Assembly: GCF_004210375.1 (NCBI RefSeq)
Contig: NC_134830.1
Location: 169,391,874 to 169,455,873 of the forward strand
Direction: 5' to 3'
Length of the DNA: 64,000 nt
Source: Tachypleus tridentatus
Lineage: Eukaryota > Arthropoda > Merostomata > Xiphosura > Limulidae
The position numbers and the translations under genes are program-made. Of this stretch, positions 25,901 through 33,300 are shown piece after piece (within the stretch, counting starts at the first letter, position 1; every line of letters starts with the position of its first letter). The notes beneath the pieces were generated by a model that was not told where the DNA came from, did not search any database, and saw only the letters and a list, made by a program, of their open reading frames with translations.

Positions 25901-28683
25901 CATCAACCAGCTCATTCATCAAAGACTCTTTTAATTTCAAGTCTAATCTAAATCAACTTAATCATAAAGCCTTAATGGCCAGTTTCGATGTTATATCCCT
26001 CTTTACAGAAGTTCCAATCACTGAAGCCTGCAAGATAGCCTTAGAACTCTATATCCGAGAGCCTAACCCAACTATAGACATTCCCAGCAACCCTCGTAGA
26101 ATTCACCACGATAAAGACAAACTTCATGTTCAACAGTCACAACTATATACAAACAAATGGCCTAAGCATGGGCAACCCAGTATCACCAGTTCTAGCCAAT
26201 ATTTTTATGACACAAGTTGAAACACAAGCAATTAACACAGCATTACATCCACCACTATACTGGTACAGATGCGTATGTAAATGACACGGTTGCGGGATTC
26301 AAATCTACAGAACACGTACTTAATTTTTTTCAATCACATTAACTCTGTACATCCCAACATTAACTTCACATGTGAACAGGAAGAAAGCAATCAAATATCA
26401 TTTCTTAACCTCAAAATTACAAGAACCGACACACATTTTAAAACAGAAATCCACCAAAAAATCACCTATACTGGACTACACATTCCTTGGGACTCAGCAC
26501 ATGAAACAAAACAAAAACTCAACTTACTAAGAAACCAAATAAACTATGCTCACCAGATAAAATTAACAATGAATTAGACAAAATAAAACAATACTTCATC
26601 AACATCAATAAGTTTCCTCCACAAACTGAAGAAAACATTATACACACACACCTAGACAGAAAGCAAAATCAACCAACAAAAGTAAATATATCCCACGAAT
26701 CAAAAAATCACGAAACCATATACTGCTGCATACCATATATTCCCGACATCAGCAGACAAATAACCAACATTTGGCAAAATCTAATAACAAAATATGACAT
26801 TCCAGTTAATACCAAATTTATTCAAAAACCAGGCACAAAACTGAGGTCTATACTATGTAAAAACTACACTGACAAACACCACACCAACAGTATTTATAAA
26901 ATACAATGTGATAACTGCCACGACTTCTATGTTGGAGGAACAAGTAGAAAAATGGAAACCAGATTCAAAGAACATAAAAATTCACCTTCACACGTTTTCG
27001 AACACTGCAAGTCAAATAAACACAACATAACTCAAATACTAAATGAAGAAACAAACATAAACAAACGCAAAATTAAAGAAGCCTAACTTATACAAGAACT
27101 TAAACCCAAAATAAATCAATATAAAGGAATGCCTTTATATCTATATTAATATAATAAAATAAATAAAATTATATATTCAAACATCTAAAACTGCCCTTTA
27201 CATTCTGACACTCAGTTACACAACCCCTTCCAAACATGTGGTCAGCTTTCGGTCAGTTACTTCTTTCTTTGTGAACCTGACGATGACTGAAAAAGGTTGA
27301 AACATTGTTTGCTTTTCTATGTAAAATATTTTCTCAACCCAAACGAGTCGTTTTTGCAAATATATTTTTCTACAAGTGGGTTTTTGGGACATCACTTAAA
27401 GAAACCTTTTGAAAACAACTATGCCATTGTCAAGTGTGTTCTGCACTTTGAGGTCAAGGGTGAATTGATCAAATAATTTTATTAATAATTATTGCAGAGA
27501 AATTAAGAGAAAATCAACAAGGAGATATGGTACAGGAAAATATTAAACTGCTGAAAAGATTTGGAGAAATGAAGACAAAAGCTGATACAACGAAGCAGGT
27601 GAGTTTAAGCCTTTCTTTTTAGTTTTCACTACTTCTCTGGACATAGTTAAAGCTCTTTTTGCACACAACTATGTAGTAAGAAAATAATTAGCTTTTAAAA
27701 TTAGAAATTGTAATTATTGCAGTTTCCCAAGCAAATAATATTTAGAACATTTAACTTTAAAAACAAGTGGAATTTAATTCTTTATATTCTTAGGGGAATT
27801 AATAGACTGAACTTGGTTACAATATTTAAAATAAATTCATTCAACAAGAACCATTCAAATTTCTTAACTATAAAATTTTGTAGTGAATTAGCCCCTAGTG
27901 GCACAGGGGACAAGTCCTGAAAGCTTCTAATGCTACAAACCAGGTTTCTATATTCATAGTGGGCACAGCACAGATGACTGTGGTTAAGCAGAAAGTAACA
28001 AGATAGTGAATTAGTTGTTTTTGTATGGGTTGTGCATTTTGCTAATTTTATTTTTAAAAAAATTGTAGCTAAAGAAAAATTGGACTAAATGTTATAATTC
28101 TGAGTTGTACAGTGGTGAGTAGTTGAGATGGTTACTACAGTAAGTGAAATTTAATTTCTGCATTAATTGGATAAAAATAAATTTCCAAAATTTCTGTTTA
28201 GATATAAGAACATTTTATAATGAACATTTGAAGGTAAGCATAACACAATCTAATTTGCTGTGAGCTAACTATTAGTATTACATTTTTTGTTAATTATTGT
28301 GTTTGAGCAAGTGATTTTGTTACATTTGTTTCATGCGGGTGATAAATGTTTCTCTCCAGTTACAATTTTAAGCTCTTTTGATTTGATGAGAGCAGGAGAA
28401 AGTTAATATACAATCAGTAATATATACATTTATCTTTTGATAGAAATCGATAAGGTCAGAGGGATCGTATATTTTTCACTGTTTACTTCTTTAAACATGT
28501 AGAAGATTTTCTTCAGTAATTAAGGTAATTGTTTTCATTACTTAGATCTTAGGAAGAATGTCTAAAAATCAACCTCCAACCCAGAAGGAAGAACAGTCTA
28601 CTGTGTTTACTGACAAGGATTTTGAGTTATTTGAAAGAGAATATATGTTAATAAAACCCAAGAAGGAGTCTTTTTTTGATTGA
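13930..28683 (+). CDS. RPS19BP1: RPS19BP1/AROS homologue (four-exon gene, whole span)
   Basis: Exons 13930-13993, 21367-21513, 27498-27598 and 28546-28683 join in frame (phases 1, 1, 0; 450 nt) into 149 residues, close to the human protein of about 136. The N-terminus MSATLVRKTLDLDL matches the family's MSAxLxRxxLxL start. The C-terminus carries TVFTDKDFELFEREY, matching the family's TVFTxxDFxxFxxEY ending. The middle is Lys-rich and helical, with TTKQILGRM at the place of the family's SQQILRQ. The family binds ribosomal protein S19, acts in small-subunit assembly, and in vertebrates activates the deacetylase SIRT1 in the nucleus and nucleolus. All donors are GT and all acceptors AG. Introns 1 and 2 (7.4 and 6.0 kb) are full of transposons. 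I assign this from remembered family ends, not from a search. Confidence 0.85.
14731..14866 (+). repeat. SINE-B, 5' half of a B+A composite
   Basis: tRNA-like head tcccccactgagacagcag, B-box-like GGTTCGATTCCCC, the body tgaacacagcagatagcc and gtggctttgtgata, then an A-rich tract. It is immediately followed by SINE-A. The pair shares one target duplication (14717-14729 and 15138-15150). Confidence 0.75.
14867..15137 (+). repeat. SINE-A, 3' half of a B+A composite
   Basis: Full plus-strand copy from ggtccagcatggctaggtgg to the tail gaaattcaaaaccaaac. Its right flank tcaagctaattta (15138-15150) is identical to the sequence just left of SINE-B. Confidence 0.85.
15140..16290. other. Intron 1 of RPS19BP1, unique AT-rich DNA
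   Basis: I see no exon, SINE or transposon in this part of the intron. Confidence 0.4.
16296..17584 (-). mobile_element. Full-length but dead mariner transposon
   Basis: Inverted ends are present: left tcaagtcatctcttaagtaa, and right, read reversed, tcaagtcatcctataagtaa, next to TA. The length of about 1.29 kb is normal for mariner. On the minus strand the transposase is broken into several frames: an N-terminal block from about 17400 with stops, LRSGRPVEFND (helix-turn-helix linker), TRDEKWVFY (first catalytic Asp), LHQDNARPHTA (second Asp), and YSPDLAPSDHHLF in a shifted frame (third Asp). All three catalytic Asp codons survive, but stops and at least two frameshifts prevent translation. 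Confidence 0.85.
17590..18695. other. Intron 1 of RPS19BP1, no feature
   Basis: AT-rich DNA without recognisable coding or repeat structure, apart from short GT runs near 18390. Confidence 0.4.
18700..18905. repeat. Intron-internal duplication, copy 1
   Basis: About 200 bp matches 21573-21770 in the same orientation with interspersed changes. Shared blocks include agaagaatgtg, gacatactgt, aacatgagtg and gaattnttaatgaaa. Confidence 0.6.
18990..20345 (-). pseudogene. Decayed unidentified coding block, split by a MITE
   Basis: On the minus strand, long open blocks with protein-like composition follow one another with occasional stops and frame changes: a Cys-containing block near 20150 (YVCEPCLKDKTY), LPSLPNIVKRATWISVCNN, FSFRKTLFNNGSYFTPNT, QLSFSTKNKNNLQSSQKK, and after the MITE VQLEKNINGLAVLNDCILP and ESKYGFIFQVLCIAVGDKI. 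Removing the MITE and one TA joins ...KSMIIQY to DNPKVQLEK in one frame. No family is recognised; it may be an old transposon gene or a processed pseudogene. It lies antisense in intron 1 of RPS19BP1. Confidence 0.45.
19308..19677. mobile_element. MITE-like DNA transposon with TA ends
   Basis: The ends are inverted: left TAccgtgtttctccgaaaataaga, right ggtcttattattggagaaacacggTA. Internal blocks agggcttattttcgggggg and agggcttattttaaggg are arranged symmetrically around an AT-rich centre of attaaactaac-type repeats. The 370-bp element has no ORF. TA flanks suggest a Tc1/mariner-type source. It interrupts the decayed ORF on the opposite strand. Confidence 0.75.
21367..21513 (+). CDS. RPS19BP1: RPS19BP1 exon 2
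   Basis: Acceptor ttttcaaag|GACC and donor ATAG|GTAGTA. The 147 nt encode a very Lys-rich segment (PTTKKGLKKFRKRMIQDKQ) that fits the basic central region of the family. Entry and exit phases are both 1. Confidence 0.8.
21573..21770. repeat. Intron-internal duplication, copy 2
   Basis: Partner of 18700-18905. It starts about 60 bp after exon 2 of RPS19BP1 and carries the same ordered blocks. Confidence 0.6.
22006..23608 (-). mobile_element. ORF1-only (half-LINE-like) retroposon
   Basis: A 1603-bp insertion is flanked by perfect 12-bp repeats gaaactataaca (21994-22005 and 23609-23620). On the minus strand it has a leader of about 46 nt, one intact 340-residue ORF1-like gene, and a 3' region of about 530 bp including gggttttctcggggtactcc and a tail of tagttt-type repeats. 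It encodes no endonuclease or reverse transcriptase. It is clearly more GC-rich than the intron around it. It lies antisense in intron 2 of RPS19BP1. Confidence 0.75.
22540..23562 (-). CDS. LINE ORF1-like protein with PRE_C2HC-type fold, no zinc knuckles
   Basis: 340 residues, intact. Residues about 18-80 begin VIVDGLPLNLTPYQVATLI. Residues about 95-165 (FLRGVDPSIQPEEIRQTIEP, then VYAVHRIY, KIVTTSKYSADC and HIFHFRAERPHRR) match the plan of the PRE_C2HC domain of jockey/X-element ORF1 proteins (RGLPxxxxPEEI...V..vhRi...v......i..l......v..e.y). The CCHC knuckles that normally follow are absent. Instead there is a Ser/Thr/Gln/Lys-rich tail (residues 185-310) and a Pro-rich C-terminus. ORF1 proteins of this type bind RNA and nucleic acid in the retroelement particle. 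No ORF2 follows. The family name is inferred from the pattern. Confidence 0.65.
   Translation of the reverse strand: MLFRTKRSSSPVRPLVPPVIVDGLPLNLTPYQVATLIARAKPGATIKPSRTCILRRGGILIQPATTADQTYLCQLWNTEFKVSCSPTKSPVNLYSVFLRGVDPSIQPEEIRQTIEPQIQAKVYAVHRIYSKNSNHPTHFMKIVTTSKYSADCILQDGCYYHIFHFRAERPHRRSLKNGSNQAPRYRKQPTEIFQHENIKIPPSPDRIRRNMKTDSDNPTRKTTKPIVSNTPSSSSSRKKKDSSCQISILVPQNSTTSQTQTITKITIGATAQTEKQSTSTQKTQTKISRRNKASQTSEEQLTEEQPVVPPPRPRFSLAPMGFKCGNKFMMKLPPDLQDCS
24119..25075 (-). mobile_element. 5'-truncated inverted Penelope arm
   Basis: Read on the minus strand this is the 3' end of a Penelope-like ORF: the TGLYIPWDSAHETKQK block, CCIPYIPDIS, the GIY-YIG signature (YKIQCDNCHDFYIG), then ...PKINQYKGMPLYL and the terminal unit. 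It diverges from the plus arm by scattered changes including frameshifts. Confidence 0.75.
24172..24210 (-). ncRNA. Hammerhead-like core, left Penelope end
   Basis: On the minus strand: AACCTGACGA (CTGACGA at 24201-24207), a short stem with GAAGAA loop, GGTT, then GAAAAGTTGTTCG. The order CTGANGA / stem II / GAAA / short stem III / GTT is that of minimal type I hammerheads reported in Penelope-like elements. GAAAA in place of GAAAC may weaken stem III. Confidence 0.5.
25183..27148 (+). pseudogene. Penelope-like reverse transcriptase with GIY-YIG endonuclease (broken)
   Basis: The first open block, 25183-26220 (345 aa), carries LKADKGNAIVIM, YGIPKPHK...LRPIMS and RT motif A SFDVISLFTEVPI. After a frame change near 26090, motif B reads TNGLSMGNPVSPVLANIF in another frame at 26155-26210. 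Motif C reads YVND instead of YVDD (26274-26285), so the first catalytic Asp is lost. A further shift in the T-run near 26325 leads to the block 26281-26577, and a GIY-YIG nuclease (SIYKIQCDNCHDFYVGG, RFKEHK) lies at about 26890-26980. This order is diagnostic of Penelope-like retroelements, whose enzyme copies RNA into DNA at chromosomal nicks. It is not functional here. Confidence 0.85.
27277..27312 (+). ncRNA. Hammerhead-like core, right Penelope end
   Basis: CTGACGA at 27277-27283, then a weak stem II around TGACTGAAAAAGGTT, GAAAC at 27299-27303, then ATTGTTTGC, which gives a two-base-pair stem III and a GTT cleavage triplet. The unit precedes the 3' terminus of the element. Confidence 0.5.
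27498..27598 (+). CDS. RPS19BP1: RPS19BP1 exon 3
   Basis: Acceptor attattgcag|AGAAA and donor AAGCAG|GTGAGT. It encodes KLRENQQ...ENIKLLKRFGEMKT, predicted helix, entering in phase 1 and leaving in phase 0. It begins only about 90 bp after the end of the Penelope insertion. Confidence 0.85.
27889..27990 (+). repeat. SINE-C, diverged
   Basis: gcccctagtggcacagggg head, aaaccaggtttctatattcatagtgggcacagcacagatg body. Lies in intron 3 of RPS19BP1. Confidence 0.55.
28546..28683 (+). CDS. RPS19BP1: RPS19BP1 exon 4 (terminal)
   Basis: Acceptor cattacttag|ATCTTAGG. It encodes ILGRMSKNQPPTQK, then STVFTDKDFELFEREY, the family's most conserved stretch, and ends at TGA 28681-28683. The tail after the motif (LIKPKKESFFD) is about ten residues longer than in the human protein. 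Confidence 0.85.
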   Translation: MLGRMSKNQPPTQKEEQSTVFTDKDFELFEREYMLIKPKKESFFD

Positions 28684-28699
28684 ATGTACTAAGTTTTAA

Positions 28700-30270
28700 A
28701 TATTCAAGTGAAACATTTGTGAACTGAAATCTTGTTTTTCAAAATGTCAGTTTTAGATACAGGTGACACCCTCAGTCAAAAGGAATCACACTCAAAACTG
28801 AAAATGATTGTCATTGGCATGTGTATTCTGCACTTTGCGGTCAAGGGTCAATTTAAAGAGTAAAGTTCACTTCATGCTATTTGATCAGATAAATGTAACC
28901 CAAAACTTTCCAAAGAGTGTCTTCCCTTTAGTCTATTAGTTTATAATTAGAGACTGTAGCTCCCATGAATAGGTTTATACAAAGGTGTTCAAACAAACCT
29001 AGATTAAAAAAAAAAGGTTTTTGCCAGTAACATTTTCAAAGGGAAATTGATGAACTTTATTTCAGAAATATTACACTACAGAATGGTGTTTTATTATTAT
29101 AATTATTGTTAAGATTATAGGCAAAGATCTCTCAGCATTGCCTACTGCTTTTAAGGTTACTTGTATAATCTAATATTTGGTTGATTGTTACAGTTATAAC
29201 ATTCACATCTGATAAGATAAGCATGTTAAGTGGTACGTTGCAGCTTGAACCTTGGTCCACTATACACCTGTGTGTGATGTCTAATTATGACACTCTTGTC
29301 GTGTAATTAGTAATGTGGATGAATGGATTAATGAGACCCCAATGTTGCTCTCTACTGTTTATCAAAATCACAGCCAAGGGAACAGGCTTTGATAAAATTA
29401 GTGGAGTTATTTGGTAAAACCAAATTTCTGATCATGTTTTAAAACTTTGATTTCAATACAAAGTTTTTTAACTTAAGATAATGGCAAAGAAGATTTACTG
29501 GATATATCTTTTTCAGTTTTAAAACTGATACTTAGGAAAACGTGTAATATTGTTATTTTTTGGTCAATTAGGCTATGACTCGTAACATTTTGTATGTCAG
29601 TGATATAATTTACAGATATCTGTGTATTTGAATTAATTGACAAAATATGCTTTAAAAGTTTTGGAAATGTTATGAACCTACATTTTGTCTCTCTCTTAAA
29701 GATATATAAACATGCATAAATTTGGTCAGCAGAACATCCTAAACTAGAAATGAGAAACATTGAATTTTTTGTAATAAAAGAAAATGTTATAATTGATAGA
29801 TTGTTTTTCTTCTCAAAAAGTATCAGTGTTGTAAGAAATTCTTTTTGTCATAATATAATAGAAATATAGAAGAAAGATGTAGAAATGTATCAAAGTATCA
29901 GTATAGTGAGAAATTTGTTGTTTAATAGAAATGTACAGAAGAAGTGTATCGAAGTATCAGTCTAGTGAGAAATTTGCTTAATACAAATATACAGTAGAAA
30001 TGTATCGAAGCATCAGTCTAGTGAGAAATTGCTTGTTTCTCATACAAGCAAACCCTAAGGATTTTTATAGAATGAGTATAACGACACATTATTGAAGGTA
30101 TTCTAACAACAGATAGCCCATTTTTAAATAAAAACATTATGTCCAACATAAGAAAAATACAAGTCAGATTTTGTTCATCAGTTTTCAAACTCGAGATGAC
30201 CGAAGGTTAACATCCTTTTTACTTTGTACTCATTCTCCTCTTTGAACACAAACTTCAAAAGTAGAACCCT
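28700..30270. other. Intergenic space between two convergent genes
   Basis: Holds the 3' ends of RPS19BP1 (plus) and the calmodulin-like gene (minus). No canonical AATAAA is close to either stop. ATTAAA occurs at about 29003 on the plus strand and, read on the minus strand, at about 29917. Those are only weak candidates for poly(A) signals. Confidence 0.4.
29810..30035. repeat. Short tandem repeat, unit about 55-60 bp
   Basis: Three to four imperfect units share agaaatgtatc(a/g)aag(t/c)atcagt(a/c)tagtgagaaatt. It may lie within the 3' UTR or just downstream of the calmodulin-like gene. Confidence 0.6.
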
Positions 30271-30277
30271 TGTAGTT

Positions 30278-30300
30278 TCAGAGCAGTATACGGACAAATT
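30278..30300 (-). CDS. Calmodulin-like gene, last coding exon
   Basis: Acceptor ttttttccag|AATTTG. Seven codons (split Glu, then FVRILL) and TGA at 30278-30280. It completes EF4: position 12 Glu is formed across the intron. Confidence 0.8.
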
Positions 30301-33300
30301 CTGGAAAAAAAAAGAAAAGTCAGTTTTAATTAATCTCTGTTCAGCCATGATACACTTTGAATATATGAGACAGTATACAACCAGTAAAAATGTTCATATT
30401 ACAAATAAATTGAATATGGTAGTGTACCAATCAGTAACGATTAGCTAAAGAGAAAATGGGTTAGAAGGAAGCCTCTATATCAGTTACAAGTTAGAAAAGA
30501 AAATGTTAAATAACAGTTTCTTCATTTAGTTTTATGATACCAAAAAGTTACACAATAGATTATTGTCACTGTGTATCATGCAGGATAACTGATAATGGGA
30601 GAATTGCCCACACACTAAGTGGCATTTCTCACTTCTCTTACAACACTAGAAGAACCCAGGTTTCAAAACCCATGCTGGTCAGGGTAAAGGTTACGTATTA
30701 TGTAGTTTTGTACTTAATTACAAACAACAACTCACTTTTATAGATATAAGCAGGAATGCAAAAGTTACATCGCACCCCCCAAAGAATGTAAATTAACACC
30801 CTTCAACAGAAATGATACTTCGTACTCAGACAGGATTAGGAACCACAGCTTAGTTGGAAATGTAGTATAATTTTTGAAGCTACTCTTCTAAGAAAATATA
30901 TATTCATACAATGTTCTTGTTACCATTAAATTATTTTAATGCATGATATTTTGTTAAGTGTTTAACATAAAATTTGCATGATTTTTTGGTTGTATATTTA
31001 CACCTTTATATACATACTTGGTGAGTGAAATATTATTTGTTTTAATTTTATAGCTTTGGTGGAATAGTTAAAGATTGGTTGACAATTGCATGCCTTTCAA
31101 CATAATAAATTACATAACAGATGAAGTTCAAATAACAGAATGAATTAATGTACACATTTAGCATATTTTTCTAACCGTATGTTAAGCATGATATTGTGTT
31201 AAGTACAAATAAAGAACATATATACAGATTATTATATTTTTGAATTTTGCCCAAAGCTACACGAGGACTAGCCGTCCCTAATTTAGCAATGTAAGCCAAG
31301 AGGAAAGGCAGCTAGTCATCGCCACCCACTCGTGGGCTACTATTTTACCAATGAATAGTGGGATTGACCGTTATGTTATAATGTCCCCACAGTTGAAAGA
31401 GCGAGCATGTTTGGTGCGACTGGAATTCGAACCCACGATCCTCATATTACGAGTCGAACGCCTTAACCCACTTGGCCAAATTATTATGAAACAAGCCTAA
31501 AGATAACTTAATGTGTTGGAAAAAAACAAACCTTGGTAATTTATTCTCCCATCGTTATCCACGTCGGTGACTTTAATTAACTCGTCGAGCTTTTTATCTG
31601 ATACTGGTTCCCCTATCATCTCCATGGCAATACGTAGTTCATCCTGCAAGAGGTAGTAGTTATAAATATGCAAAGCAATAAATTTTAAATAATATATCAA
31701 TAGTATTTACTTTGTATACGAGCAATATCACGAGCTTAAGACCTACTAACACTGCATTTTCCGTTTGATGAGAAAATCGGGAAGTAATTCCTGTATTAAT
31801 AAAAATGTTTTATGCTTCAAAAGGACAAGTTATACTGAAGTTAAAAACGATACGAGACATTTGTCATTGATACTCATGTTAGACCTACTTTAAAACCACA
31901 CAAACAAACAGTCATGTACAGAAATGTCATTAGGACCTATGTTAATTGGACTTAAAGTATTAGGTTGTCCAGAAATAAATGTGGGAATTCTCACGATGGC
32001 ATTTAGAAGCTGAATATTGGGTAACTTATCGTTGGTTGGTTGGTTTAATCCCACGTATGTCGCTTACAAGGTGCCTTAATTGTCTGCTCTTTCGACTCTA
32101 TTCAGAGTAAGTTTCACAACCCCCAAGGCACAACATGGACAAGAAGAGCTTTCGTCTGATTTTCCTCTGCGACTTCAAATTTGGATGAAAAGCAACCGAA
32201 ACTATATGGAACATCAACCAGGCGTTCAGCCATGGATCTGTTACTGAACGTACAGTTCAGCGTTGGTTCCAAAGGTTTCAACATGTAGATGAAAGTCTTG
32301 AAGTCCACGAAAGTTGTTGAAGGAAGACATCCTTAGATAAAAACACATTAAGGGAAGCAGTTGAGACAGACACTCGCACAACAGTACATGAGTTTGCAGA
32401 AAAGCTAGGCACAAGCAAATCAAGCATTGCCAACCACCTGAGTGCGATTGGAAAGACAAAAAAAGTTGGATAAGTGGGTTCCACATGAACTGACTGAAGA
32501 TCAATGAAATTGGCGTTATGAAACTTGTCAAGGATGATGCTCCAAAATTTGAACGAATTGGGAATCGAGGTTCTGCTTCATCCACCTTATTCCCCAGACC
32601 TTTCACCTACAGATTTTCATTTTTCAAGCACTTTGACAACTTTTTAAACAATAAACACTTTCAAAACCAAGCAGCTGTAGAAGAAACTTTCAGGGAGTTC
32701 ATTGACCACAGAGACTCTGATTTCTACATCAGGGACATAAACAGCATCGTTACATGTTGGCAAAAGTGTGTTGAAGGAAATGGTGCTTACTTTGATTAAT
32801 GCATGTTTTACAACACTGGTTTATACTTTTCCAAACTTCGCAGTTAAAAAAATGACATTTATTTCTCGACAACCTAATAGTGTCTTGACTAAATGTGACT
32901 AAAACCAACTTTCATTGTTTGCTTCAGGCATTTCGCACAAAACTACCTGAGAACTATCTGCATCAGCCGTCCTTACTTTAGAAATGATAAGCTGTAGAGA
33001 ATGCAATTACCAGAAGTAACCATCATCAACTCATGGGTCGCTCTTATCCTATTCCAAAATGGGATTTTACCGTCACTCTAAAGCGCACCAACGGCCCTAG
33101 AATATGGAGTCTATTTTTGTAACAACAGGTTAGAACCATAAATATTGAGACTGACAGCCAAAGTACACTATCCGCGAGGCCTAACTTCATGCAGTCCCTC
33201 TTAATACGCACTGTATTTTCAATATTCTTAATTTTACGTGTTTTTTATGCATTGGCATATTCTTGAGTAATTTTTTTTCATTTATTCATTAATAAAAATT

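Larger units (their letters stand above)
24119..27396. mobile_element. Head-to-head Penelope-like element insertion with 14-bp target duplication
   Basis: Perfect direct repeats taaagaaacctttt lie at 24105-24118 and 27397-27410. Inside, a 5'-truncated minus-strand copy (24119 to about 25075, GIY-YIG end and terminal unit) abuts the 5' side of a longer plus-strand copy (about 25100-27396), so the outer 950 bp on each side are inverted repeats. Both outer ends carry the Penelope terminal unit with a hammerhead-like core. The unit lies in intron 2 of RPS19BP1. The single target duplication shows both copies arrived as one insertion. Confidence 0.85.
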
